A stretch of 64,000 bases of DNA from Plectrocnemia conspersa (Eukaryota; Arthropoda; Insecta; Trichoptera; Polycentropodidae). The stretch is taken from contig VTFK01000276.1 of assembly GCA_009617715.1 (NCBI GenBank), positions 372,001 to 436,000 of the forward strand. The letters are read 5' to 3'. The notes under the pieces were generated by a model that had not been told where the DNA came from, ran no database searches, and worked only from the letters and a program-made list of their open reading frames with translations. Shown one piece after another: positions 45,346-63,560 of the stretch. Made by a program: the position numbers and the translations under genes. How positions within the stretch are numbered: position 1 is the first letter of the stretch; the number at the start of each line of letters is the position of its first letter.

Positions 45346-45609
45346 ACTCCCCTCCAGTCAACTAGCCATAAGCAGGGTTGGCGATCACAGTGAACCCACG
45401 ATGAAATCCTTTAAGTGGCTATATATCCGTCGAGTTCTAGTTGGCCTTGATGCCGTGGAGCTTGTAAGTGACACGTGGGTCAGCGTACTCAGATTCCTGG
45501 TGACGCACCACCATGTGCTTGGAAGAAATCCCGAAGACCGATGAGAAACGAAAACGAGAGTCGTTAGCGGCGGCAAACTATTTCGAAAGATCTCCCCGCC
45601 TCATCGTCA

Positions 45610-45813
45610 GTGACGAGCAATCGGATGGTCGTCAGCGACAAGCAGCAGATGCGACGCGACGCGAGTGCCGGCTTTCCGCCATTCAACGCAGACAATTGCT
45701 GGTTATGGTTCACGAATATAAAATCCGTTTTTCGATCAAGAAAAGCACTCACCAAGGTAAAAAAGTTCGACATGCTAGACTCCGTCCGAAACGGACCTAT
45801 GCCGGAATCATGA
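45610..45813 (+). pseudogene. Gypsy gag-like fragment in opposite orientation
   Basis: The + strand reads AGFPPFNADNCWLWFTNIKS then KKFDMLDSV. The P-P-F-x(6)-W-x-W-F-x-x-I pattern is that of insect gypsy gag. It faces the pol remnant head to head, so the locus is rearranged or made of two insertions. Confidence 0.5.
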
Positions 45814-45929
45814 TCACGTCGTGTCACCAGTTTAGCGTGCTCACGTCTAGCGTTTGCCGTGGCGGGCAGGTCACTGACTCTGTGACGTCGCTCTCTCGAG
45901 CGGCGTTCGTGTGACGTACTTTTCGCCCT

Positions 45930-47119
45930 GCCTCATTTTTTTTTTTTTTTGTTGATATATTTTAATTATTTCATATTATTATAGATGCAATTTTGGTTGG
46001 TTTAATGATTTCATGGGATTGTAATTTCGGTAGTTCCGATACCAGCAATACTGGTATTAAAGCAAAAATAGACCTTCGGCAATACCGGTATTATAAAATA
46101 AAATATATCTTAATGTCGATTATCATATTATAAAAATGTCGATTATCATATTATTTTTTTGAAGCAGAAGCGGAGAATATAATAATGGTCATTGTAAAAA
46201 ATCAACGGCGTATCGTGTAAAAATTTGTTATGCAGTTTTTATAATATTTACATAAACATTTATAGCTAAAATATATTTTATGTTACTTTTAACACGATTA
46301 GAAATATATGAGAGAGGTATCTTTCCAAGATATTCTAAAACAAATATTAATTTTGCAATAATTAAAATAATATAATATAAATTAACAACATAAATTTGTT
46401 TTTAGAAAAAATATATGTTGCATTTTAAATAAACAGATTCACAATTTTCGCATAAGGCTCTTTCGGAAAATCTTAACTGACAAAAATAATGAGTAATATA
46501 GGAATACATTTCATTGGAATAAATTGGCGAGTGGTAAAGACGATAATTTCCCAAACTGAATGTTCCAAAAGAATAAAGTATTTTTAAAAATATTTTTTCT
46601 GACAATTTACTAAACTAGCTGTCGGTACTTCACTGTTGTGAGGTACCGAAGCTAGCAAGTGTGTGAATACCGGACCCTCAACTTTTTGGGTTTTAAATAT
46701 TATTTTTGCTTCGTTCTGATTTTTTTCTATTTTTAATTTAATGGTTGAAAGATTGTAACCATTGTATAGCTGTACGATTCACAATATAAATGGACAGAGA
46801 TCGCACGTGCGGTTGATCCTATTGCATCTTTGACTATTACGGCGTTACTGCGTAAATTTGCGCACTACATAGCCGAATATTTAAGATTTGAAACTATTAG
46901 TCAAAATAGTTAAAATTATAAAAAAACTTTATAAAAGACATATTAAAAAATATTTATAGCTAAAGGTTTTTTCTGCGCAGCATTATATATTTTAATGATT
47001 AATAAGTGCATAAAGTTTTCACTGTATTTAAAATTTTTAATAATATAAACATATTTAAAATATGTAATAAACTACAGATATTTAAAATCCATAATAAAAT
47101 AAAAAATATTTTTAAGGTT
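45930..47119. other. AT-rich, mostly unrecognised
   Basis: It holds the transposon-end fragment at 46012-46104 and a piece with CTGTCGGTACTTCACTG / TGAGGTACCGAAG (about 46619-46652) that looks like a mobile-element end. No gene. Confidence 0.4.
46012..46104. repeat. Transposon end fragment, relative of 9222-9366
   Basis: GGGATTGTAATTTCGGTAG, ATACCAGCAATACTGGTAT and GGCAATACCGGTATTA match the other segment inverted. Confidence 0.45.
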
Positions 47120-48000
47120 CAAAAAAATATTTTGAGGTTCGACAATTTTTTTAATAATAACCCATGACAAACCTTGTCGAAGGCCTTCTCAAAATCTATA
47201 TATACGACGTCACCTTGAATTCCCGCATCAAGAGATTTTGTCAGCATTTTGGTGAAAGACAGAGGGTTAGTAACAGTGGAGCGGGTGGGACGAAACCCAT
47301 GCTATTGATCCAATAAAACTTGCCGAAAGTGATTAGAGACATATCTATGAATAATTATTTCAATAAATTTAGCTGGAGCTGACAGCACTGAGACTGGTCT
47401 ATAGTTCTATATACGCAATTTGTCAACCCTTTTATGAATAGGGGTACTTTTGTGCATTTCATAGATCAGGAAATGATGATGTCTTGAGAATTAGATCAAA
47501 AATACGTTTTAGAGGAGAAGCGAGATTGACTTCACAATCCTTCAAAATGAAATCAGACCTAGAAGAACAACCTCGTGTTTAGTAGTAATGAATTTCCAGA
47601 ACGCTTTATGATAATTAATTATTTGTTTTTGGCAAATTTTGTAATACTTGCGATGACAGTAAATTATCAAACACTTAACGCGCGCACTTAATGAACGAAA
47701 TTCCTCGAGAGCAGACGGATGTCCTGTTCTCTTTTTAGCAATGAAATCATCTCAGGAGAAAACCTTCTAGGTTATGACACGTCGAGCACTCTGGGGGTGC
47801 TTTTGAGTAAAGTGCTGATCGAATTCACAGTAGAGCACCTCATAGAAGGCTGTTAGGGAAGATTTATCATCAACGCACTCGCCCACGCAATTCCAGTCCA
47901 TACCTAATAGTAAATTATTCAATAATCCAAGATCGCTCACGCATTCCATCTCATTCGTAATTATGCTATTTTTATTTACATTTAACTTTATCTTTATCAT
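47120..48000 (-). pseudogene. LINE ORF2 remnant
   Basis: From 48000 down the - strand reads WNCVGECVDDKSSLTAFYEV and KHPQSARR, then after frame changes NYRPVSVLSAPAKFIE, HGFRPTRSTVTNPLSF and VVYIDFEKAFDKVCHG. These are the linker and the first RT motifs of Jockey-like LINEs, in order. Decayed, and cut off after RT motif 2. Confidence 0.8.
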
Positions 48001-48319
48001 TAGTGTTTTAGACTATTCTGAAATAAAAACTATTTTTTTTACTGGAAAAACAATTTAATATTTAATACCATTGATTTTATTGTCTTTGCTGCTTTTTTTA
48101 ATTTTAAAGGTTACCCCGGGTCTCGTATTTTTTCTGAAAGGCCTTGCCGAAGAGTAATAATACTCTTTTAAGTATTGTGTTTATCATACATGACATTTAG
48201 CCAAAACATTAATAATTAACCTAAGCATGAATCTATCGTCATAAAATTTAGATTGTATATTTTGCCTATCAGATATTGGTATAATTTATTTTTCTTGAGG
48301 GTACTGCAGTTAAGGCAGA

Positions 48320-48650
48320 TCTTTGAAGCGGCCGCTCCGGCGTAACATATACATAAACACAGCATCACCCTATCTGTGATCACTACCGCGCCCGCGGCAG
48401 CTGCTTCCCACAAATCAGCGCTGCGCTGCGGCCCTGTCACCGCGAGCTTAGGTGCAGGCGTGTGACGCGGGCCGCATTTGTCAGCTTAAACGGTTAATCG
48501 TGCAGCGGCGTGCCGGGCGCACGACCACGCCATTTAGCGTCGCTATTTTTGGCCCCACTAAACGCTCTTGGATTCCGTGCAAATTTCCTACAAATCACAC
48601 GCATCGCCGCGAAAGCTTGAACCTCAATCGAAGCGAGCCGTAAATCAACA
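48320..48650. promoter_or_regulatory. CpG-rich island
   Basis: It contains GCGGCCGC, CGCGCCCGCGGCAGC and CGCGGGCCGC and frequent CG steps, in strong contrast to the AT-rich flanks, and has no repeat relative in the window. It could be a promoter or first non-coding exon of an unseen transcript, or foreign or repeat DNA. No ORF of protein-like character was found. Confidence 0.35.
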
Positions 48651-48866
48651 GAAAAATAATTCTTCAAGAACTTAAAAAAAAAAATTAAGCAGAATAAAAC
48701 GGAAGCCATAATATTTTCAACCTTTGCCTCCAGATCTCATACATTTATGAAGTGGATGATTCACCTAAACCACAAATATATATGGGCATATGCCAATGCA
48801 GCACAGAAAAACATTATGTATTAAAGAATATTTATAATAATAATATTGTTTAGACTACAATTGATC

Positions 48867-49060
48867 CAGTGGCGTAGCTATGGGGGGAGGGGGGGGCACC
48901 CCGGGTGGCACTTGCTTGGGGGCGGTATATTCGCGATGGGATCGTCTAGTGTGGTTCTTAACCCTGAATGCACTAAGACATATATAAATCCACGAATAAC
49001 AAGAGCTTAATAATAACCAATTTATTATTTTATGACACAGCAAAAAATGTATGGGGGGGG
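48867..49060 (+). mobile_element. Truncated hAT-type MITE
   Basis: It starts CAGTGGCGTAGCTATGGGG and parallels 21474-21690 (CACTTGCTTGGGGGCGG, CGCGATGGGATCGT). The right inverted repeat is missing. Confidence 0.75.
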
Positions 49061-49109
49061 GGCAATTTTAAGGATCACCCTGGACGACACATAGGCTGGG
49101 CCACAAGGA

Positions 49110-49289
49110 GTCCAGTCATATAAGGCTGAATTTTTACATAAACCTTTGTTTTGACGTTTTAAAGACGGTCTGAAAAGCCTCATAAGATCGAGTGTCCGCT
49201 AGTCAAGATATGTCGCAAAATTTTGATGAAATTCATTTCTTCGTATGATTAACAGTTTTTGAGATATAGCGCATCCGTTTAAAAGATAA
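49110..49289 (+). repeat. Isolated arm of the TA-flanked transposon
   Basis: GTCCAGTCATATAAGGCTGA, AACCTTTGTTTTG, CTCATAAGATCGAGTGTC and GAGATATAGCGCATCCGTTT match 760-1084 with deletions. A short + strand stretch after it (to about 49490) looks partly coding, but I cannot place it. Confidence 0.7.
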
Positions 49290-49522
49290 CGCAATATAAA
49301 CTAATGCGGTGAAAAAATGTCTACATATTTTCACGCAAGTGCTTGCTTTCTTTGTACCAAATCGACACATTCACACCATCAATATATGACAAAATGAAAG
49401 AAATAATAGATAAAAAGACATTTGAGAACATTGAAAGCGGACTCTTCAAAGAAATACGCACTGATGAATTTAATTCCGGAAGTGGACCGATATGATTATT
49501 TATTTATTTATTTAAATTATAA

Positions 49523-49562
49523 CCATCGTGACCTGACAGGCAAACCCAATGCGTCACGATAG
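49523..49562 (-). promoter_or_regulatory. 3'-terminal stem-loop of the LINE
   Basis: CCATCGTGAC (49523-49532) pairs with GTCACGATAG (49553-49562) in 9 of 10 positions; the loop contains AACCCAATGC. It probably serves RT recognition of the 3' end, by analogy with other LINEs. Confidence 0.55.
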
Positions 49563-49624
49563 TCAAAAGTACTAATACATCATAATACATACAAATATAA
49601 ACAAGACAAAACAACAGACATAAA

Positions 49625-50757
49625 TCACCTCAACAGGTGTGCATTGTCCCATACGAACTGAACCAAAACTCCATATGTGCAAGAGAAAATGTCAATATTA
49701 CTATGGACAGAATTGAGCAGATAAATAGCCTTGGCCAGAGAAGAGTTGGCAAGTGCTCCAGCTCTAGACTTAACAGGCAAGAATAGTGGACGCGACCGAG
49801 AACTATAACCACCTTCAGGAGCCCACATTTGAAGCTGCTCGAGCACTGAAGGATTGTCTACGATGCCCTTGAGCAATTTCCAGAAGTGTTTAATTACATA
49901 AACACTTCTGCGAGTCGACAAAGAAACGTATCCCAGGGCTCCCAAAATAAAAGCACTGGGAAACAAGAACGGATAATACCCGTATTCCTTCAAGTATAAA
50001 TATCGATGAAATTTACGTTGTACTTTTTCCAGCTTCAATTCATTACGCCTGGGATCCAAATGATGGAGCTAGTTTCTAGTATGCTGCGGACTAGAGTATC
50101 ATAAAGAGTGCGCAATACTAAAGCATTCCTGAAGTAACGCGCATTTCTCAAGATAAAACCGAGCATTTTTAAGGATTTGCTATGAGTCTCTGCAATGTGC
50201 TGGCTAAATTTCCAACGTTCTTCGAAAGTCACTCCTAAATCCTTAGTTGAAGAAAACCTTTCCAGAAAATATCCGCCTAGATGGTATGAATATTTTGCCG
50301 GCGTTAATGACCTTGAAAATGAAATTGTGTGACATTTCTTTACACTGAAAGGCAATTGGTTATAGCAAGCCCATTTCCATATAGAGTTGAGATCCTCCTG
50401 TAGGTCGAGGGAATCAGAAATCGAATGCATTTTCTTGTAAATTTTCAAGTCATCTGCATATAATAAAAAATCTGAATGCTCTATTGCTGTTTCTTTGTCA
50501 TTAATGAACAATAAAAACAACAATGGACCCAAATTGGATCCTTGAGGTACTCCAGTAGGGGTCTTATATCGATCTGAAAAGGAGTTATTATATTTGACGA
50601 ATTGATATCTATTGGTCAAGTAATTTGAGAATAGATTTATGAGATCTTCAGAAAACCCGAAATTAGATAACTTTTTTACAAGTAAAGCATGGTTAACTTT
50701 ATCAAATGCTTTTTCAAAATCTGTGTATAATGATCGAGCAAAGTCTAATGAAACCCA
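49625..50757 (-). pseudogene. LINE reverse transcriptase ORF2, nearly open
   Basis: The protein reads YTDFEKAFDKVNHALL (RT 2a), GVPQGSNLGPLLFLLFIND (RT 4), LLYADDLKIY (catalytic YADD, RT 5) and STKDLGVTFEERW, ending in a Tyr/Phe-rich C-terminal segment (EYGYYPFLFPSAFILGALGY). A frame overlap near 50059-50035 joins two long open parts (194 and 144 aa). The N-terminal endonuclease and RT motifs 0-1 are absent because of 5' truncation. The RT family is Jockey/CR1-like; the exact clade is not determined. Confidence 0.85.
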
Positions 50758-51149
50758 TGAAAACAGAAGGGGTTTTGTGTAAATTGGTATATGGCATGCA
50801 TGCCACGAACACTACCTGTGAGAACTATTTTGAACACTATTTCTTTAAGATTTACGAAGCATCACGTCGACTCAAGAGATTCATGAGATACTACAAATGT
50901 TAATAAACTTGATGAGTAGTTCACCTTTCACAATCCTTTCTCAAATATAATGCAAATAGTATAACTGCTACCTTTTCAGAGAATAACCGTAAACAAAAAG
51001 TTTGAAGATCATCTTAAGGAATATCTAAAGTATGAATTAAGTCTATACCCAACATCACTATTTGACAATGCTGGCATGCAAAAGACTACAAAATTGTATA
51101 ATAACATGGAGCTTGGAGCTACATTCTTATCCAATTTATAGCTTTGCTC

Positions 51150-51415
51150 TAAATAAGTTATGAAATGACCTATGGATATCTTGATTAATATAAATCATAA
51201 ACAGAATAAACATTAATGGGCCAAGATTAAAACATTGAAGAATTCCTGATCTGGCATTGTATTGGAACGAATTGTGTAGCACATTAAATATTGACAATGG
51301 TCAGAAAAGTATGATACAAATAATTTAATCATTTAATGTAAAAGTCTAAACCTATTTTTTTTAGGAATTTAGGCATTACAAACTTTATCAAAAGCTTTAT
51401 CAAAATCAATATTAT
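51150..51415 (-). pseudogene. LINE reverse transcriptase fragment
   Basis: The - strand reads DFDKAFDKVCNA near 51405 and NLGPLMFILFM near 51225; the same family as 49.6-50.8 kb, shorter and more decayed. Confidence 0.7.
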
Positions 51416-52679
51416 ATATTATGAATATTATTTAAATAAATAATAAAATAAAAAACGTTAATAAATGTTTTATTATTGATATTATTTCAATAATTTAATT
51501 ATGCATGTATAAAATAATACTTGCTTTTAAATAGGCGTGTGTAGTATGTTTACATATATTTTTTTTATTTCCATTTGCCCCTAACAATCCAACGCCCGGA
51601 GGACAATACTCCAATTACCCTCCATTTGCTCCCCGATTCACCCCCTGGTAATATGTTGAAAGGTGAAATCTATCCCAATTAGAATCAAATAATTAATTAT
51701 GCTATCGGGTGAACGTTTCAGTTGCGTATTCTACGAGAAATTTGTTATTTAAAATACATTTGATTGGTTTATAATTATATAATAATTATCAAACAAAGCG
51801 AAATTAAAAAAATAATATTAACGATTATAACCGACATTTATTAAATTTATGTAACATTTATCTAACCATTGTTATATATTATCAATATTAACTCATTTGT
51901 GTTATTATTAATATTATGATGCAACTACGAATGAATGAAATAATTTTACAGAATTAGTTATGAAACAGTAATTAAGCTTCTTGATATTTTTTTTACAAAA
52001 TAATCAGAAGAAATATATCTATATCATTTGATATATTATACCTTAAGTCTTTATAACAAAAAAATCGCTAGATGATAATTCAATGAATTGATGAGCAAAT
52101 GATTTACCTGCATTATGACTCACTAACGATATAATCAGAGCATATCAAAATAAACATAACACACATAGATACTGGGGTCGGTAACTTTTTTAGAGTAGCA
52201 AATTTTTAATTGAAGAAAAAATTGACATTAATTTTTTCTGTTCATGAATTGACAATTTCTTAAAATCACAGTAAAGGAATATTCAGTATTATTTTTTTTA
52301 TATAACAAATATTATCATTTTATTATATATTAATATTAATTTACATATCATTTTTAAGTGCAATTGGCTTTGCTTTAATTTTCCCGTAAAACGAATCAAA
52401 AACTATTCTAACCACATTGATTCATATAGCTAGTTGTTGACATTTACACGGTGGTAGTCGTTGTAATAATTGAAATAATGAAATGTTTTTTTATTTATTT
52501 TTAAATAAAGTTCGTTTTAAATCGTTCTGAATTTTCTATATATTTAATATTTCAATTAATAAAGAGTCGTTATACAACACAGACATGCTAATTGAACCTC
52601 TTAATTAATAATATAAATCTTTTAAAATAAATTTGTTAATGATTTTATTTTAAGCTATTTTTAGATTCGATAAATAGCT
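51416..52679. other. AT-rich, unrecognised
   Basis: No gene. A C-rich patch is at 51573-51650. Confidence 0.4.
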
Positions 52680-53640
52680 TGGCGGTCAACATGTGTCACA
52701 GACTGTTTATTAACGACAAGCAGTAATTATTATCGATGAAAAAAATCATTGTTTTTCTATAACAAATAGGTAATAACAAGAAGATTTCTAATATTACAAT
52801 TTATTTTTAATAATGTGGCGGATGACACGTGTCACAAGAACGGAAAAAGAAAGGAAATCAAATAGTGCATTGAGGCAGTAAGAGATAATTAAATAATGGG
52901 CTTCTAAAGCAAACCTTTGAAAAAAATAGTCATAATAAAACACCCAAGAACGTAAACATTGACTATAACAGACACGAGAATCGTAAACATTAATCAGCGT
53001 AAACAAAACTTTTTAACCGTTTGTTAACACTAAGAATTAAATATTGTTCATTTAAAAAAATATGTTCGTCGAATTAGAAACATTTTTTTATAACAAATGG
53101 TTCATCTTTTTCGGCAACAATTTTTTTAATAATAATATGTCACACAGACGGTAAAAAATATGGAAATCTAATGGATACTACATATTTTCACAGATTAAAG
53201 CATTAATTAAACTACGGTGCTTTAGCAAACAAACCAAAACTCACAGTGACAGCAATATACTCAAGAATCATAAGCATTATTTCAACGTAAGATTATGCTT
53301 ATGCACATTTTCTTCGACCTAAACTTTTCTTTAATAATATAGCGGCCAACAAGTGTCACAAGAGCAAAAACAAAATAACATTAATGTAATGACTCCGTGA
53401 GGCTGTGAGATATACTAAATAATTCTACAGATTTAAGCATTTATTAAACAAACTTTTAAAAAAATCCTAAAATCAGAATTCCCAAGAACTTAAACAATGA
53501 CAACGACAGACAAGAGAACCATAAAAATCAGCGTACAAAAAACTTCCCTCGTCGAAATATTATTTTGTTATAACGAATAATTCATATTTTTTGACCGCAA
53601 TGTATTTGTTTATAGCGAGCTACCCGGAAGATATAATTAT
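52680..53640. repeat. Degenerate tandem repeat, about 200-320 bp period
   Basis: The word AATAATRTRGCGGNNNACANGTGTCACA, or parts of it, recurs at about 52675, 52808, 53128 and 53332. It is followed by AAGAACGTAAACA / AAGAACTTAAACA, GACANGAGAAYC and ATCAGCGTAAACAAAA words in the same order. At least three units. Confidence 0.65.
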
Positions 53641-55084
53641 TAGAAGTGTAGTTTGCTAATATGGCCTAATTGGTCTAAATAAGCTTTTCTTTTACGTTTA
53701 AATTTATGTGATAAAATTTATAAAATATATGACACTTAGCGATAGAAACCGCAAAATATACTAACACATATAGAGAGACATTAATCAAGACTTCTACAAC
53801 AATTATTTTGCCACTTGTACAGAATAATCACTGAAAGGTCTACTTGTATTAATACCATGAAACTGCAAGGACTATTATACAACGAATTAAATCGCATTCT
53901 ACACAAAACTGACACATGAATTATAAATTGCTATAAATAAGAACGTGTATATAAAAATATATATGAAACAGATCTTAAAAGTGTAACCAGCTATATAAGT
54001 CACACAAATTTACATCAAAATAATTGAGAAATTAAAGCAATAGTTGCAACTACCTGCAATGACGAAATGAAAGGATCGGGCCAGCCACCGGGGCTCCGCC
54101 CTTATTCGGTCAGGTCCTTTATGAAACCTACAAATCTACTCCTAACTAAAAAAAATGCAATAAAAAGCAACTGAATTTAAATTTCAAAGATATATAACAT
54201 ATACCACATAAAAAAAATTAAATACTTAAATTGCATCTGAACCGGATTTATAAAATATACTTTTTTTATAATATATTTAAGAGCAGAGATCATGACTTTA
54301 AATACTAAGTCTTTATTGTGCCATTATAGTGACACTTGTCTAAATTTAGTTTATAAATATGAACCCATCATTTATCAAAATGGCCAGGAAGTCGTTGAAA
54401 AGTAGATTGGATTTTAATAGCAATTTCAATTTTATTATGAATGAATGAATGAATTAATTGTTATACAACTGCCTTATCGTATTTGAATGAGTTGATTTTT
54501 TGAAAAGCATTTTTATTTTAGATGAGTCTCTCGTACATAAGTAATGAGTTCAAATTGAAATTTATACAGAAAATATATTTTACCTGTAAAGTAGTGCATT
54601 ATCTTTTTCAATTAATGAATTTTTGATAATATGAGCTCGTGTGTACAATATTAAATTAAAAACAATAATAAAAATACGCATGTGCGATCAAATTATAATA
54701 CATGTACACAAAAACAAATGGGTTTGGCATTGTCAATGAAAAAAAATAGCCACGTTATTCTTAATCGGCGAGATAATTTTAATGTATTTCTTTTGACATG
54801 TTTAAAAAACATTTCGTGTTTGGGATTCTGTTGTAATTACGTATAAACATTTTATTTGCAACTGATTGTATTTGTGACGTTATGATTCGTGTTATTGACT
54901 TTTCGGCATGCATCAATTTTAAGACAAGGTTTTAGAATCTTATATTTTTTTATTTACTTAATTATTTTAAATCTGATAATGACGCACCCATTAAAAATCT
55001 CACAGAAACAGTTTAGCTCCTTGTGTCTGGTAAGCTTGATTAGAAACTGTATGACTCGTGTGCAAGAGTAAAAGACACAATCAC
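53641..55084. other. AT-rich, unrecognised
   Basis: Contains one isolated GC-rich stretch (54075-54120, CCAGCCACCGGGGCTCCGCC). No gene. Confidence 0.4.
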
Positions 55085-55520
55085 GACACTACAGCCCAAG
55101 CATAGGCGGGTTGTAGACACCCCCCTCAACAAATACGCTACGTCAAGAATACACATTATATCCCAACATTATAGCAAAAAGGCACTAAGATACAATAAGT
55201 ATAATACATCCTCTTTAAAAGCGTTTATTGCGATTCAAAATAATTAAACCATAATTAAGAGAAATCTGGAACCATTTTGTGCGAATAATCTGAAGCACTT
55301 TCAAGTCATTAGCATATTGTATTCTGAATTTTTAATTGCGGCATTTATATCATTGATAGAGAAAATAAAAAAATAAAGGACTTAATTTGTGATACTCAAC
55401 CGTAGCGACCACTTAGCTCGAGAAAAAGATCATTCGAGAAACCGAAGTTGTTAGAGTTATGAAGAATAAGTAAACGCTAAGCATGTTTTAATGCTTTTTA
55501 AAAGTAAGTAAATCGAACCG
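55085..55520 (-). pseudogene. LINE reverse transcriptase fragment
   Basis: The - strand gives NNFGFSNDLFLEL, then SFIFLFSLSMI and AAIKNSEYNMLM, corresponding to the RT 3-5 region of the LINE family at 49.6-50.8 kb. Many stops. Confidence 0.65.
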
Positions 55521-60110
<4,590 letters not shown>

Positions 60111-60709
60111 AATTTATACATATATATATTCCTTATGTATATAGAGCTCCTTATGTATTATTATTTTTTTAAAAGAAACATCAAGCGTAAGAAAAAAATA
60201 TCAGATTTACGATCCACCTAGGTATATCTTATGACGATCAATGCACACCGTACGTGACAATAAAAGGATTTAACTAAAAGCATCATATCACAACAGAGAC
60301 TTACAATTTTCTGCAAGTGTTATTACTAAATAAAAATAAAAGAGCGTTGGAAACTATAACAATAGATTAAAAAGGTGTCAGATCTTACAGTCGTTCTAAA
60401 AAATATTTTTGAATAAAAATAATCACTCCAATAGAAATAGTCTTGATTAAAAAATATGTTTTAAAAGGCTTTAATTTTAAATTAATATACATATATCGTA
60501 TGTCAGTAAAATAACGTACGTAATATAATATATAAAAAGCCATGCACGTGTTTGCATAATATTAGGTGCAAAAAATATATCTTGGATCAAGCACCAATGA
60601 CCTTAGAAAATGTTTACTAAATAAATTGACGACCTATATGTATGTATAAGTTCAAGATTAATCTATACGTGTATTGTCTAGAGCTTTATATATAATTGTT
60701 CTAAGCCAA

Positions 60710-61580
<871 letters not shown>

Positions 61581-63059
61581 TATCATTTGTGATCCATCCG
61601 TTGCTTGTAAAAATATATTATCATTGTTCATTTTTAGTTTATTAAACAACGAGCATTATCTAAACTATATTATGATATTGCGAAATTATTAAATTATATA
61701 ACACGTGTAAAATTTCTCATACATTTTTATAATATAATTAAATACAATAATTAGAGACCATTCATAATTTTATATCTTAAAATTATTGTTATATTTATAT
61801 TAATACAATTAAAAGTAATGAAGATGATGTATATGTATGATAGATAAAACGTTAATGAAGCTAAGTTTTTATGGGGCTTTAATTGAGTCAATAAAAGAAA
61901 TGTAAGCCGACAAACTTTCAATATGTTTGTCGCTAAAGTTCTAACACAATTTATCTTATTTTATTTCATAATAAATAATTTTGGTCGTTATACATATGTT
62001 TTTACTAACATGAATTCAAGTTTGCTCGAATATATGTTCGAAAAGCCACACGGAATGTATATGTGAAAGAAAACTCAGTTTACGAGCAAAATCAATATTT
62101 CAAAACACTCGTATATAAAAGCAATAACCTAATAAATACTTGAGTTGATTCGTTCCACAACACAAAAATAATAATATTTAATAATTAAATTTATTATAAA
62201 ATAATTTAATTTACTAGTTACTCACGGATAAATATCGTGATAAATAAAATAAAATTTCAATTGTTAACATCGTCGTTTTCACATGGGACTGTGCTTTAAA
62301 TATTGTAGAGCAACTGCATGGACTTAGACTAAGATCGACCTCCTACCTGAGCTGTCGCAAGTGAAAGCCGCGGTTTATGTGTTTTGAATTATTTTTGACA
62401 GCTTTTATAAGTAAGTAATTTAAACTAATATAATATAGCGTATTATATATTAGAAACTGCAATAATATTTCACCCGATAAAGTTTTATCAAAGCGATTTT
62501 AAATAAAAGTACATTTTTTAATTAATGTATCATGATGGCCATTATACAATTTAACATTAAAAAAAAAATTATGATGCACACCATCCCATATATATGTTTA
62601 ACTCCTCATAGCTATCAATGAAAATATCATTGTGTTTAGAAAGCTCGGGTAGGAGGAGCGTACTCAAGCGCTCAATGGCAATGTTAAGGGATGCAATCGT
62701 GACTCCTAAGACAATGGTCAATCGTAAGGATCGCGAAATTCAAACAAATTAAAATGACAAAATTATTTGGATTTTATTTGACAATAATTAAGTATCAGTG
62801 ATATAGCAAAATATTATTATATTATTAACATAAATTAAATATTAAATAATTAAAATAAAATCAGGGACTGTATACATACTAATTTATAAGGTCATACCAA
62901 TCGTAGTAATGTTGTTCTTTAAATGCTGATAATAAAATAATACTAAATAATTCATAAAAACTAAAATTAATTTAATTAAAAAAGAAGGAATTTTAGAATA
63001 GAAATTTTAAATATTTAAAAAAAATCAAGAGACATTATAACAAAAAAGCATTTTATCGG
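61581..63059. other. AT-rich, unrecognised
   Basis: No gene or clear repeat seen. Confidence 0.4.
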
Positions 63060-63560
63060 AATTGTCAATGTTAGTGTCACTTTTTCGAGTGTGAGAAGAA
63101 AAATAAATTTTCTCTCAGCATCACTACTCTCGTTTCCATCTCGTTTCTGAATTAGAGCAGGGTAAAAGCTCCTAAGACCTTGCCAGGTGTCACGGCGATA
63201 AATAGTACAATTTATTACCCGCTTGAGTTCCCCGCGACGCGCTTCTATAAATACTATCTATCTGCGGTTAAGAGAGAGATACATCTATTTTTTTCTCTTT
63301 AACTTCTTCATTCTTTTTTCTTCTTCTTATTTATTTATTTATTTCGCCAGCGTCTCGCTCTCGCCTTGTGTCGGCGTGGACGTTTCACACTCTATTTAAA
63401 AATACGTTAAACGCGTGTTTGTGGAAATTAAATGCGTGTTATCAAAACAAATCGGAGTTGTTTAGCAAACATTTAGATTTGATCTTGACTTAATAGCGCC
63501 GATCTTGTTAAACACACTCGTTCGCGTCGTTTGATTTATGCACATGTAACGACACGTAGA
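63060..63560. promoter_or_regulatory. Candidate regulatory or promoter block
   Basis: GC-richer and apparently single-copy, with CTTCTATAAATACTATC (TATA-like), GAGAGAGATAC, CGCCAGCGTCTCGCTCTCGC and CGCGTCGTTTG. It could belong to an upstream FoxL2 promoter or to a gene beyond the window. Function is inferred from composition only. Confidence 0.3.

Larger units (their letters stand above)
49497..50757 (-). mobile_element. 5'-truncated LINE with 3' hairpin and (TTTA)n tail
   Basis: ORF2 coding sequence runs from about 50750 to a stop near 49625. After it come a stem-loop (49523-49562) and a tail of TTTA-type repeats at 49497-49515, the 3' end on the - strand. It is the best-preserved LINE of the window. 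Confidence 0.85.

Noticed and set aside
54070..54125. GC-rich stretch as bacterial transfer or contamination
   Set aside because: Only about 45 bases with AT-rich flanks on both sides; no coding content.
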